A DNA stretch of 64,000 nt from NCBI GenBank assembly GCA_017438745.1, contig JAFRUS010000107.1, positions 1 through 64,000 of the forward strand, read 5' to 3'. Of this stretch, positions 9,228 to 18,889 are shown in pieces (positions within the stretch are counted from its first letter, which is position 1; each line of letters starts with the position of its first letter). The notes beneath the pieces are model-generated. The model made no database searches, was not told the origin of the DNA, and was given only the letters and a program-made list of their open reading frames with translations. Source of the DNA: Oscillospiraceae bacterium. GTDB lineage: Bacteria > Bacillota > Clostridia > Oscillospirales > Ruminococcaceae. A program made the translations under genes and the position numbers.

Positions 9228-11846
9228 TCACTCATCTGCACGATGAAGCTTGCGTTCCATCCACTCTGACTTTGTCATGAGGATCTTACGCGGTTTAGAG
9301 CCTTCTGAAGGACCGATAACCCCGATATCTTCAAGTTCGTCCATGATTCTTGCGGCTCTGGCATAACCGAGCTTAAGCTTTCTCTGAAGTGATGAGGTAG
9401 ATGCCTGACCAAGTTCAAAGATGATATCAATTGCTTTTTCTATAAGATCATCATCGCTGTCGAAACCATTGTCTGAACCGCCGCCGGATGCCTTTTCACC
9501 CTTCGGAACAGGCACGTTCTTTTCGATCTCTTCCATGATCTCATCGCTGTATTTAACTGTTGCATCGTTCTTGATATATTCAACAACAGTCTCGATTTCC
9601 TTTGTTGAGCAGAAACATCCCTGAACTCTGATAGGCTTCGGCATACCAGACGGTGAATAGAGCATATCCCCCTGTCCGAGAAGTGTTTCAGCACCGCCTG
9701 TATCAAGTATGGTTCTTGAGTCTATCGATGACTTTACAGAAAGTGCGATTCGGCTTGGAATATTTGCCTTGATAAGACCTGTAATGATATTTACAGTAGG
9801 TCTCTGTGTTGCAATTATAAGATGCATTCCGGCTGCTCGGGCCATCTGTGCAAGACGGCAGATAGCGTCTTCAACTTCGTTGGAAGCAGCCATCATAAGA
9901 TCGGCAAGCTCGTCGATAGCTATAACTATCTGCGGCATATGCTCCATAATACCGTCACTTTCTGCTGCCTTTTCGTTAAATCCCTTGATATCACGGACAT
10001 TGTTGTCAGCAAAAAGCTTGTATCTTCTGAGCATTTCCTGTACAGCCCAGTTAAGCGCACCAGCAGCTTTTCTCGGATCTGTAACTACCGGAATTAGAAG
10101 ATGCGGTATGCCGTCATAGACCTTGAACTCAACTATCTTAGGGTCGATAAGGAGAAGTCTTACTTCATCCGGTGACGACTTGTATAGAATACTCATTATA
10201 ATCGAGTTTGTACATACCGACTTACCGGAACCAGTAGAACCTGCTATAATGACATGCGGCATCTTTGCGATATCACCGATAATAACATTACCGGCTATGT
10301 CACGTCCGACTGCAAAGGAAAGTTTGCTCTGTGATTTTTTGAACTCATCACTTTCAAGGAGTTCTCTGAGAGTAACGGTCTCCTTGGTAGCATTCGGAAC
10401 TTCAATACCAACTGCAGCTTTTCCCGGAATAGGTGCTTCAATTCGGACACCGGCTGCTGCAAGATTAAGTGCAATATCATCAGCAAGGCCTGTAAACTTT
10501 GAAACCTTAACACCAGGTGATGGCTGAAGTTCATATCTTGTAACCGTAGGACCTCTGTGAACATCAGTCAGAGTAGCTTTTACACCAAAGTTCTCAAGTG
10601 TCTGAACAAGTTTGGTAGCAGTCTCCATCTGTTCTTTTTCTGCTTTTACAGCAGATGATGTGAGCTCCTTGGCCTTAAGAAATTCTATCGGCGGATATTT
10701 GTAGTCAGACTTCGGCATTATGCTGCCAGCTTTTTTCTCATGCTTGACATCGTCCTTCTTGTTAAGGTCGATCGGTTTGCGTTCTGAAGGATCGCTTTCC
10801 GGAAGAGTAACGTCAATACTGTCATCGCTCTGGTTGTATACGGAAGCCATTTTCTTCAGTTCAGCAGCTTCGATCTCTTCAGTCTGCTTTTTCTTCTTAA
10901 GATATTCGTCGTTGGCCTTCTCGGTCACTATCGGAATGTCAATTGTATTGGTATTTGTTTTTTCTACAGTAAGGTCTTCAGCTTTTTTATCGAGTATAAC
11001 TGAAAGCTCTTCGTTCTGTTCCTCATCTTCATCTTCAAAACCAAATCTCTTCTTAAAGAAGTTTTTTATCTGTGCAACAGCCACATCCTTGTCCAGAAGC
11101 GGAAGTGCTGCATGCTTTTTATCATCGAGGATCAGTTCGCCTTCATTCTCACCTATCCTGTAGTTTGAGCCTGTGGCTATCTCTTCCTCGTAATTATCAC
11201 GGAGAGATTCGTCGTTGAGTCTTCCGAAGTAATCCTTGATCTTGCCGTAACAATCCTTTATCGAAGAAAAAAGCTTTTCAACTGTTATGTTCTTCATTAG
11301 AAGAATTATAACAAAGAGAGCAAGAAGTATCGTAAGCTTGGCACCTGTAGCACCGAGAAGTGATACAAGCGGAACCCCAACGAATGCACTTATAACGCCG
11401 CCGCTCTTCATAAGAATACCGTTCTCATAAAGACCGGTAACTTTGGCATCAAAGTCCTCACCAGGTATGTCACCGAGAAGCACGACCTGGATTATGGAAC
11501 TTGAAAGAAGGAGAAGAAGGATTCCCTGTATTATTCTTGAAACGATCATATCCTTGTTTTCTTCTTTGGAAATGATATATGAATCATAGAAGAAAACAGG
11601 AATTACGAGAAATATTGAAAGTCCGAATATTCCACGGACAAGATTATGTATGTTAAGCCAGCCATCTGTACCAGGTACAAATGCTGTAAGCGTCAGAAAT
11701 ACTGTGAAAGCAAGGAGGATTATTGACCAGAAATTACTGTCAAACGGTTTTGCCTGTTTGGTTTCCTCAGGCTTTTCCGCTCCTCTTTTCTTTCTTTTAT
11801 TGTCATTGTTATTACTGCCGCCAGATTTATTATCTTTTTTTGGCAT
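9228..11846 (-). CDS. ftsK: DNA translocase FtsK/SpoIIIE
   Basis: An 872-residue septal DNA pump. Four or so membrane helices span about residues 35-195. A charged, low-complexity linker follows to about 385, then the alpha-beta motor with Walker [10 protein letters not shown] and Walker [14 protein letters not shown]. The C-terminal gamma winged helix ([23 protein letters not shown]) reads KOPS/SRS orientation sequences. It clears chromosome from the division septum. The start follows AGAGGTG. It heads the minus-strand run that continues to rpiR and the flavoprotein. Confidence 0.95.
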   Translation of the reverse strand: MPKKDNKSGGSNNNDNKRKKRGAEKPEETKQAKPFDSNFWSIILLAFTVFLTLTAFVPGTDGWLNIHNLVRGIFGLSIFLVIPVFFYDSYIISKEENKDMIVSRIIQGILLLLLSSSIIQVVLLGDIPGEDFDAKVTGLYENGILMKSGGVISAFVGVPLVSLLGATGAKLTILLALFVIILLMKNITVEKLFSSIKDCYGKIKDYFGRLNDESLRDNYEEEIATGSNYRIGENEGELILDDKKHAALPLLDKDVAVAQIKNFFKKRFGFEDEDEEQNEELSVILDKKAEDLTVEKTNTNTIDIPIVTEKANDEYLKKKKQTEEIEAAELKKMASVYNQSDDSIDVTLPESDPSERKPIDLNKKDDVKHEKKAGSIMPKSDYKYPPIEFLKAKELTSSAVKAEKEQMETATKLVQTLENFGVKATLTDVHRGPTVTRYELQPSPGVKVSKFTGLADDIALNLAAAGVRIEAPIPGKAAVGIEVPNATKETVTLRELLESDEFKKSQSKLSFAVGRDIAGNVIIGDIAKMPHVIIAGSTGSGKSVCTNSIIMSILYKSSPDEVRLLLIDPKIVEFKVYDGIPHLLIPVVTDPRKAAGALNWAVQEMLRRYKLFADNNVRDIKGFNEKAAESDGIMEHMPQIVIAIDELADLMMAASNEVEDAICRLAQMARAAGMHLIIATQRPTVNIITGLIKANIPSRIALSVKSSIDSRTILDTGGAETLLGQGDMLYSPSGMPKPIRVQGCFCSTKEIETVVEYIKNDATVKYSDEIMEEIEKNVPVPKGEKASGGGSDNGFDSDDDLIEKAIDIIFELGQASTSSLQRKLKLGYARAARIMDELEDIGVIGPSEGSKPRKILMTKSEWMERKLHRADE

Positions 11847-12147
11847 TGTAACACCTCTTGATATTTATTGCGGGTCTTTGTAAGCCCGAGTGCAGATCAG
11901 AAAACACAGTTTGTCTGTCTGCATGGCAGCATAAATTAACCGCACATTCTATTATAACATTTTTGAGTCACCTAAATCAAGATAAAAGATGTAAATTTCC
12001 CCACCCCCTGCCCCCTCCCGGAGGGAGGGGGAGACTACGAGGTGGCTTCGCCCCCTCACCCCACTTGCATGCACACATAATTGAAGCGAAAAAAAAGAAA
12101 GCCGGAACCCAGAACGTTGAAATCGTTCTGGGTCCGGCTTTCGGGTA
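11847..12147. other. Intergenic region between channel gene and ftsK
   Basis: No gene is seen. It holds a GC-rich palindrome (CCCCCTCCC/GGGAGGGGG, 12011-12031) followed by GGCTTCGCCCC, which resembles the core of the MITE-like elements but lacks their AT-rich ends. A strong terminator follows at 12089-12142. The ftsK promoter should lie in 11850-11960 but I cannot pick it with confidence. Confidence 0.5.
12089..12142 (-). terminator. Strong terminator after the channel gene
   Basis: An almost perfect 19-bp stem (12097-12116 with 12124-12142; GAAAGCCGG/CCGGCTTTC at the base) is followed on the minus strand by eight T residues. It starts five bases after the channel gene stop. Confidence 0.9.
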
Positions 12148-14208
12148 TTACATTTTTACAACAATGATCTCATCTTTCGGGTCAAGTTTAAGTCTGTTTT
12201 CTCTGATGACAAGTTTTTCGTCGTCATTTTTCGGAAGAAGAACAGCTGTATCAAGATCATCGTTACTGCCGTTCGTTCTGGCAAACAGGTAGTGTACGCC
12301 GTTTTTCACGCAGCCGACAGGCAGATATCTGTGATCTGTGGCCTCGAATACACCTGAGATCAGTTCACGCTTGCTTGCGAAATCAAGCGGTCCTTCGTAA
12401 TTTCTGAAGAACATTCCCACTGCTACAGCAATAACACTGCAGTCGTTAAGAAGCTCGTTGTTTTTGTTTACTGATGAACTGTCATTTTCATATGTGACCA
12501 TGTCTCTTATGAATTCAAGACGCTTAGGATCCTTACCGAGCTGTGCGTAAAGGCAGCTTAAGAACTTTTCACTTAAAATTACCTGATCCCTGTCACGGCT
12601 TTCAATGATATCCTTGTTCTGCATGTCGAGAACTTCAACAATGCACTCCCATGACTGTGCATTTTCAGTGCCGTTCTTAAACTTGCCGTTATTGAGTCTG
12701 CTCCAGAAAAGAAGCGGCTTTTCATCGATGTGACCGTCTTCACAGTTCTCATCAGAAAGGAAAAGTACTGAATTTGTATTATCAAGTATATGCGGATCAA
12801 GATCAGCAAGCGGCTCAAATATATCTTTTATCACTACAGTGCCGCTTCCCTCGCCCTCGAAAAGTACGCTGTAGGCAGGGTCACTGCAGCATTTTTCAAG
12901 CTGTTCTCTGTTTTCCTCGGTATCCATAAGTATTACGTCAAGATCAGTTCCTTCGAATTCCTTCTTGAAACACGAAAGGCTTTCAAGAATGTATTTCAGC
13001 TTGCTGTTTGAACCTACAATGACTATCTTGGATTTGTCGATGTTCACCACCGGCTTAAACGGTTTTATTTCCGGAACTGCGCTTCCTGATCCTGCGCCGT
13101 CCTTTATCTGACCGGCAGCATTTTCGTCTTCAGCAAGATAAACTCTTTTTCCGCCCTTGTCAATGATCGGAACAGCACTTTTCTGTCTTCTGATATCTTC
13201 TGAAACAGAAATACCATCCGGTATATCCTCAATGTAGAACTCAACGCCCTCAAAACTTATCATGTGCAGAAGTGCGTCATTCAGCGAAGGCATCATTGTT
13301 ACTATCGCAAATATCTTTCCGAGAAGCTCATTGTAATTTACAAGTTCTACTGTCTGATGTCCGGAAGCATCAGATTCATCGTGATATTCGCTTATTATCT
13401 TTTCGATATCAGAATTCGGTGTTTCAACTATAAGATTAGGCGAACATGATGCATCGTATTTTTTCAGATAACTGCTTATAAACATAAACAGCTTTGAAAT
13501 TGCAAAACTCTGTGCATTGTATGAAGCAGAACGGTCTGAAGCACCATCCTCTTCAGGACTCATGATAATAACAGTTTTGGCTGTGTTAAGCGAGATCTTG
13601 TCGAGTTCCAGCTTTGATAACGGATTTCCGTTTCTGACAATGATATTGAAAAGCTTTTTCTTCTTTCCGTAAATGCTGAAAACATCGTCGATCTGTTTTT
13701 CGATATATGATTTTTCCTTGTCAGCAAGTATTACTATGTATGTGCTGCTGGTATCATCGAAACAGTAGTCATAGATAAGTGCCGGCACCTTGTGATTGTA
13801 GTTAAGAATCACGATATGCTTGTCAAGTTTAAGGTTTCTGCGGCTTGACGAAGACTTTTCGATTATATTCATAATGATACTTGTTATATAACCGACAGTT
13901 CCGCCTGTAAGAGAGATCATACCGAGAAGTACGACCACTGTTGTGATTATAAGTGAAACCGGATAGTCACTGTACTGGTATCTTCCGCTCGGGTTTACCA
14001 TAAGGGTAAATGCAAAACGCATCATCTCGCCGAAACTTCTTCCTTCGTTTTCCGGAAGGAAAAGAAGCAGCAGTGACGAAAGCATAACTGCTGCAAGATT
14101 TGAAACAATTACAAGCGCGAATATAAACGCGCTTGGTCTGTTCTCTCTGAAAATGCTAAGTTTGTTTTTCAGTTTTTCAGTAAGTGTTAATGAATCGTTA
14201 TTTCTCAT
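12148..14208 (-). CDS. CASTOR/POLLUX-like ion channel with RCK/TrkA-N-type domains
   Basis: A 686-residue protein. Two membrane segments near residues 28-52 and 84-112 bracket a short pore-like stretch. A large cytoplasmic part with two Rossmann-like regions follows (IVILNYNHKVPALIYDYC about 128, KIVIVGSNSKLKYILESL about 395), as in RCK-regulated channels and the CASTOR/POLLUX family. A GYG filter is not present, so ion selectivity cannot be given. Its first 11 bases overlap the end of the GXWXG gene, which implies coupled translation. SD is AAAGGAG. Confidence 0.7.
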   Translation of the reverse strand: MRNNDSLTLTEKLKNKLSIFRENRPSAFIFALVIVSNLAAVMLSSLLLLFLPENEGRSFGEMMRFAFTLMVNPSGRYQYSDYPVSLIITTVVVLLGMISLTGGTVGYITSIIMNIIEKSSSSRRNLKLDKHIVILNYNHKVPALIYDYCFDDTSSTYIVILADKEKSYIEKQIDDVFSIYGKKKKLFNIIVRNGNPLSKLELDKISLNTAKTVIIMSPEEDGASDRSASYNAQSFAISKLFMFISSYLKKYDASCSPNLIVETPNSDIEKIISEYHDESDASGHQTVELVNYNELLGKIFAIVTMMPSLNDALLHMISFEGVEFYIEDIPDGISVSEDIRRQKSAVPIIDKGGKRVYLAEDENAAGQIKDGAGSGSAVPEIKPFKPVVNIDKSKIVIVGSNSKLKYILESLSCFKKEFEGTDLDVILMDTEENREQLEKCCSDPAYSVLFEGEGSGTVVIKDIFEPLADLDPHILDNTNSVLFLSDENCEDGHIDEKPLLFWSRLNNGKFKNGTENAQSWECIVEVLDMQNKDIIESRDRDQVILSEKFLSCLYAQLGKDPKRLEFIRDMVTYENDSSSVNKNNELLNDCSVIAVAVGMFFRNYEGPLDFASKRELISGVFEATDHRYLPVGCVKNGVHYLFARTNGSNDDLDTAVLLPKNDDEKLVIRENRLKLDPKDEIIVVKM

Positions 14209-14776
14209 TTTTTTCTCCTTTTCTGATACGGCGCTGACGTTTCAGAATGAAGAAGTATCCTTTTTTATGCATATCTCCTTTAAAGTCCATAACGCCCATT
14301 ACAGTGTTGTCGTCGATCTTTCTGAACACATCGATTATCTCAAGATGATCATAGATCATGGCCGCTGTAAGAACACCCCTGTATCGTATCTCTCGTACTC
14401 TTGCCCTGCGGTTTGAGGTCTTAAAAATCTTAAAAAAAGGATCAAACAGATTCGGATCAATACCAGCAGGCTTGTTCTGAAGGAACGAAAACAATTTCGC
14501 ATATTTAATAAGCCTGTCAGGATCTGCACTGTAGAGCCTTCCCTGTTTGTCACGCATGATCAGAGGAACTGCATTTTCCTCATCATAGAATCTCTTTCCG
14601 TACCACGGCGCAAGACTGAGCAGACCGTCCATAGGATGACCGGACGGTATTTCAGTGCCTCTCCACATGCCTATCATAAATGAAGGCGTGACAGGTTCGA
14701 GTTTGTCGAAAAGCTCAAACAGACTCTCCTGTGCTGGTCCGGACTTTAATAGTTTAAAACATTCAGCCGTATTCAT
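14198..14776 (-). CDS. GXWXG / DUF4334-like protein
   Basis: A 192-residue soluble protein. Residues about 35-70 carry the GXWXG-type pattern (IGMWRGTEIPSGHP, then WYGKRF). Residues about 125-185 match the DUF4334 half (RGVLTAAMIYDHLEIIDVFRKID and GVMD). The function is unknown; some members are annotated as small ligand-binding, lipocalin-like folds, which I cannot confirm. It overlaps the downstream channel gene by 11 bp, so the two may work together. Confidence 0.75.
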   Translation of the reverse strand: MNTAECFKLLKSGPAQESLFELFDKLEPVTPSFMIGMWRGTEIPSGHPMDGLLSLAPWYGKRFYDEENAVPLIMRDKQGRLYSADPDRLIKYAKLFSFLQNKPAGIDPNLFDPFFKIFKTSNRRARVREIRYRGVLTAAMIYDHLEIIDVFRKIDDNTVMGVMDFKGDMHKKGYFFILKRQRRIRKGEKNEK

Positions 14777-14799
14777 TTTTATTTCCTTTTAACTTTTAA

Positions 14800-14834
14800 A
14801 TAGTGAACGCATAAAAGATTTATACGTTCACTAT
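14800..14834 (-). terminator. Terminator after glgA
   Basis: ATAGTGAACG (14800-14809) pairs with CGTTCACTAT (14825-14834), with an additional inner ATAAAA/TTTAT stem. On the minus strand it is followed by a weak T/A tract. It lies between glgA and the GXWXG gene. Confidence 0.65.
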
Positions 14835-14861
14835 GATCAGTATATTCTGTTACGCTGCAAA

Positions 14862-16283
14862 TCAGCCGTTAAGAAGTGACTTGTAGAGTTCAATGTATTT
14901 TTCAGATGAAGACTCCCAGCTGAAATCACACTTCATAACATCGTCAACAAGCTTCTTCCATTCCTTCTTGTCATTGTAAAGCGTCTGCGCTCTGAGGCAG
15001 GCACCCAGCATATCATGAGCATTGTAGGTCTTGAAAGTGAATCCGTTGCCGTTTTCACCGCCGCAGTCCGTTACAGAATCACGTAAACCGCCTGTTTCAC
15101 GGACTATCGGAACTGTACCGTATCTCATTGCTATCATCTGCGCAAGTCCGCACGGTTCGTTCTGTGAAGGCATGAGGAACATATCGGCACCGGCATAGAT
15201 CTTTCTTGCAAGTTCAGGAACAAAGCCTATTGTAACGCTCACTTTGTCCGGATAACGTCGTGCCATTTCCTCAAAGAAGTCCTCGAAGATCTTTTCACCG
15301 CTTCCGATAACGGCAAACTTAAATCCTCTGTCCACCATTTCTTCGAAGATATATTTGATAAGATCAAGACCCTTGTGAGCTACGAATCTTGTTACAATAC
15401 CTACTAACGGTTCGTCACCGTCCTTAAGACCGAGTTCTTCGATGAGCCTGTCCTTGCATATCTTCTTGCCCTTTACGTGCGCACCTGCCTTGAAGTTAGC
15501 CGGAAGGAGCGGATCTTTCTCAGGATCATATATGCCAGTGTCAATACCGTTGAGAATACCCGAAAGCTTGTACTGCTTGTTTATAAGTATTCTGTCGAGA
15601 CCGTATGCATACCACGGATCAAGTATCTCCCAGGCGTAGCTCGGGCTGACAGTTGATATTCTGTCGGCAGCTTCAAACGCGCCCTTCATCATGTTAACGC
15701 AGTCATCGTACATGAGAAGGTCACTGTGATACATAGGAATACCCATGATCTCGTTTATAACTTCCGTACCGTACTTGCCCTGGTACTGAATGTTGTGAAC
15801 AGTGAAAAGATTTTTGATATTGTCAAATCCCTGCTGGTAACGGTAAAGTGTCTGGTAGTAAACAGAAATAAGAGCTGTCTGCCAGTCATTTGCATGGATT
15901 ATATCCGGCTTGAAATCAATGTAGCGAAGCATTTCGAGAACTGCTCTTGAGAAGAAAGTGAATCTTTCACAGTCATCGTAGAAGCCGTACATTCCGTCAC
16001 GTCCGAAATAGTATTCGTTATCGATAAAATAATAAACTACTCCGTTGTATATCGTTGTAAGAATACCGCAGTACTGCTTTCTCCAGGCAACGTCTACCGT
16101 AATGCTGGTAAGCGGAGTAAGAGATGCCCTGAGATCAGGCTTCATGTTTTTATAGAGCGGTATTACCACCCTGCAGTCATGTCCCTTTTTGTTTACTGCT
16201 GCAGGAAGAGACCCCGAAACATCAGCAAGTCCGCCGGATGCTGCAAAAGGCGTTGCTTCACTTGCTACGTATAAAATATTCAT
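14862..16283 (-). CDS. glgA: Glycogen synthase (ADP-glucose, GT5)
   Basis: A 473-residue GT-B glycosyltransferase that extends alpha-1,4-glucan from ADP-glucose. The N-terminus has the ADP-binding KTGGL-type loop in variant form, FAASGGLADV. HANDWQTAL, and near the C-terminus MPSQNEPCGLAQ and RETGGLRDSV, are GT5 motifs. Length is typical. A terminator separates it from glgD, so glgA probably has its own promoter in 16290-16440. Confidence 0.96.
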   Translation of the reverse strand: MNILYVASEATPFAASGGLADVSGSLPAAVNKKGHDCRVVIPLYKNMKPDLRASLTPLTSITVDVAWRKQYCGILTTIYNGVVYYFIDNEYYFGRDGMYGFYDDCERFTFFSRAVLEMLRYIDFKPDIIHANDWQTALISVYYQTLYRYQQGFDNIKNLFTVHNIQYQGKYGTEVINEIMGIPMYHSDLLMYDDCVNMMKGAFEAADRISTVSPSYAWEILDPWYAYGLDRILINKQYKLSGILNGIDTGIYDPEKDPLLPANFKAGAHVKGKKICKDRLIEELGLKDGDEPLVGIVTRFVAHKGLDLIKYIFEEMVDRGFKFAVIGSGEKIFEDFFEEMARRYPDKVSVTIGFVPELARKIYAGADMFLMPSQNEPCGLAQMIAMRYGTVPIVRETGGLRDSVTDCGGENGNGFTFKTYNAHDMLGACLRAQTLYNDKKEWKKLVDDVMKCDFSWESSSEKYIELYKSLLNG

Positions 16284-16442
16284 AATGATACCCCCAATTT
16301 TATTATTATCGGCTTACACATTCACATAATCGATCCGGACTGTGCATGCCGGCCGGTAGTAAAATGTTTACAAACAATTCACTGAAATCAATATACCAAT
16401 TATAACATTTTACAAAGAACATGTCAATCTTTATTACCAAAA

Positions 16443-16474
16443 GACCGGAAACAGTTCTTAGACTGTTTCCGGTC
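16443..16474 (-). terminator. Terminator between glgD and glgA
   Basis: GACCGGAAACAGT (16443-16455) pairs perfectly with ACTGTTTCCGGTC (16462-16474); TTTT follows on the minus strand. It splits the glycogen cluster into glgBCD and glgA units. Confidence 0.88.
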
Positions 16475-16521
16475 ATAATTTGTCTTTTTATTTTTCTGAA
16501 GAATACCCGAACAGTTACCGA

Positions 16522-17658
16522 TCAGTCTTCTTCGATCTTCTGATTCTTCTTGATGAAGAGAGCGTTCTTCATGGAAGCTGTAAGGAGCTTGTCCTTGCCG
16601 ACCTTTACGTTCTTGTCCGTGATAACAGCATGGAGTTCAGCACCTTCACCGATCTTGGCGTTCTGCATGAGGATGCAGTTTCTTACGATGGCACCCTTCT
16701 TTACCTTTACGCCACGGAAGAGAATTGAGTTTTCAACTGTTCCTTCGATAACGCATCCGTCAGCTACGAGTGAGTTCTTAACGCTTGAACCTTTTTCATA
16801 CTTGGCAGGAGCACTGTCCTTTACCTTTGTGAAGATAGGTGTGTCATTGAGGAAAAGCTTGTGGAGATTCTCAGGCTTGAGAAGATTCATGTTTGCATTG
16901 TAGTAGCTCATGATATCTTCGATCTTTTCATAGTAACCCTTGTGCTCAAATCCGCAGATCTTGTAATTAGCCTTGTTCTGCTGGAGAACCTGCTTGTCGA
17001 AACTTGCAAAACCTTCAGGAGCAAAACGGGTAACGATCTTTTCAAGGATCTTTCTGCTTATTACGAACATGTTGAGTGAACGGTTAGCCTCACCGAGAAT
17101 ATCAGGATTGATGGTAGCGCTCACTACTCTCTTGTCACTGTCCACTTCAAGGATAGTTGAAGCTCGTGAACCTACACCGTTGTTTGTAAAGTTGTGCTTT
17201 GCATATACAACAGTAATGTCAGCTTCGTTTCTCTTGTGTTCTCTGATTACCTGTCTGAAGTCGATAGTAGTAACTACGTCACAGTCAGACATTACAACGT
17301 ATTCAGCGTCCGAATGCTGGATAAACGGAAGAACACCTTCAAGTGCTTCGATTCTTCCCCTGTAAAGACCATTCATATGGTTTGAAAACGGAGGGAGAAG
17401 ATGAAGTCCGCCGTTCTTTGTACCGAGATCCCATTCACGTCCTGAACCGATGTGGTCGAGAAGTGACTGGTAATTTGCCTTTGTAATGATACCTACTTCA
17501 GGAATACCTGAATTGGTCATGTTTGAAAGCGGAAAATCTATAAGTCTGTATCTGCCGCCGAACAGGATGGAACCCATGGTTCTTACCTGTGTAAGCTCAG
17601 AAACAGCTTCGTCATGCATGTTTGAAAAAATTAGTCCAAGAATATTATTATAGATCAT
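16522..17658 (-). CDS. glgD: GlgD, regulatory/non-catalytic ADP-glucose pyrophosphorylase subunit
   Basis: A 378-residue GlgC paralogue. The nucleotidyltransferase fold and C-terminal left-handed beta-helix remain, but the N-terminal GGxGxRL loop is degraded (LTQVRTMGSILFGGRYRL). This is the hallmark of Firmicutes GlgD, which forms a heterotetramer with GlgC and tunes its activity. It is 21 bases downstream of glgC with its own GGGGG-type binding site. Confidence 0.93.
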   Translation of the reverse strand: MIYNNILGLIFSNMHDEAVSELTQVRTMGSILFGGRYRLIDFPLSNMTNSGIPEVGIITKANYQSLLDHIGSGREWDLGTKNGGLHLLPPFSNHMNGLYRGRIEALEGVLPFIQHSDAEYVVMSDCDVVTTIDFRQVIREHKRNEADITVVYAKHNFTNNGVGSRASTILEVDSDKRVVSATINPDILGEANRSLNMFVISRKILEKIVTRFAPEGFASFDKQVLQQNKANYKICGFEHKGYYEKIEDIMSYYNANMNLLKPENLHKLFLNDTPIFTKVKDSAPAKYEKGSSVKNSLVADGCVIEGTVENSILFRGVKVKKGAIVRNCILMQNAKIGEGAELHAVITDKNVKVGKDKLLTASMKNALFIKKNQKIEED

Positions 17659-17679
17659 ACGTTACATCCCCCTTAATCA

Positions 17680-18867
17680 TTATACCGCTGGAATCATCTG
17701 ACCGGGAGCTACAGAAACGCCTGAAGATATAACTTCACTGTGACCTATAACGGCTATATCCCATTTCTGATTTTCGCCTGTCTCTTCCTTTGAAGCACCG
17801 ATCTTAACATCTGATTCAATAACTGAATCAGCACCGATGATCGCATACTTCACAACTGCACCTGACTTGATAACTGCACCAGGCATAACAACACTATGAT
17901 CGATCACAACATTGTTTTCAATAGTAACGCCTGAATAGATAATAGATGAATGAACACTTCCGTTAACTGAGCAGCCGTCACTTACAAGTGAATCCTGAAT
18001 GTCAGCATCAGGACCTATATACTGCGGAGGAAGACTCATGTTTCTTGAGTAGATCTTCCAGTCTGCATCATAAAGTTCAAGATCGGATGAATTGAGAATA
18101 TCCATGTTTGCTTCCCAGAGGCTGTAAAGTGTACCTACGTCCTTCCAGTAACCCTCAAATGCATATGCAAACATTCTCTCGCCGTTCTGAAGCATAGCAG
18201 GAATAATATCCTTGCCGAAGTCCTTTGAACCGCCGGCATTTTCGTTTTCGATAAGATATTTTCTTAACTTGTCCCATGTGAAAACGTAAATACCCATTGA
18301 AGCCAGAGTTGACTTTGGTTCCTTAGGTTTTTCAGTAAAATCAACAACACGGCATTCACTGTCGCATGTCATGATACCGAAACGTGATGCTTCTTCAAGT
18401 GAAACATTGAGCACTGCAATAGTAGCATCAGCAGAATGTTCCTTATGGAAATCGACCATCTTGGAATAGTCCATCTTGTAGATGTGATCACCGCCGAGCA
18501 CGATGATGTATTCCGGATTGTATCTGTCGATAAATCTTATGTTCTGATAAATAGCGTTTGCTGTACCTTCGTACCATGAACTGCCTGAAGCTGTCTGATA
18601 TGGCGGAAGGATGTGAACGCCTCCCCTGAGTCTGTCAAGATCCCATGGCTGACCGTTTCCGATGTAGTCATTGAGTTCAAGAGGCTGATACTGTGTAAGC
18701 ACACCTACTGTATCGATACCTGAATTTGAACAGTTGGAAAGCGGGAAATCGATGATCCTGTACTTTCCGCCGAACGGAACCGCCGGCTTAGCCATTTTCT
18801 GTGTCAAAGCATATAATCTGCTTCCCTGCCCTCCGGCAAGAAGCATAGCTATGCATTCCTTTTTCAT
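17680..18867 (-). CDS. glgC: Glucose-1-phosphate adenylyltransferase
   Basis: A 395-residue ADP-glucose pyrophosphorylase, the committed step of glycogen synthesis. The catalytic loop LAGGQGSRL (9-17) is intact. [12 protein letters not shown] is the active-site motif, [11 protein letters not shown] binds ATP, and VDFTEKP the sugar. The C-terminal beta-helix carries hexapeptide repeats. Partner GlgD follows directly. Confidence 0.96.
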   Translation of the reverse strand: MKKECIAMLLAGGQGSRLYALTQKMAKPAVPFGGKYRIIDFPLSNCSNSGIDTVGVLTQYQPLELNDYIGNGQPWDLDRLRGGVHILPPYQTASGSSWYEGTANAIYQNIRFIDRYNPEYIIVLGGDHIYKMDYSKMVDFHKEHSADATIAVLNVSLEEASRFGIMTCDSECRVVDFTEKPKEPKSTLASMGIYVFTWDKLRKYLIENENAGGSKDFGKDIIPAMLQNGERMFAYAFEGYWKDVGTLYSLWEANMDILNSSDLELYDADWKIYSRNMSLPPQYIGPDADIQDSLVSDGCSVNGSVHSSIIYSGVTIENNVVIDHSVVMPGAVIKSGAVVKYAIIGADSVIESDVKIGASKEETGENQKWDIAVIGHSEVISSGVSVAPGQMIPAV

Positions 18868-18889
18868 AATAAGCCCTCCCTATTTCATT

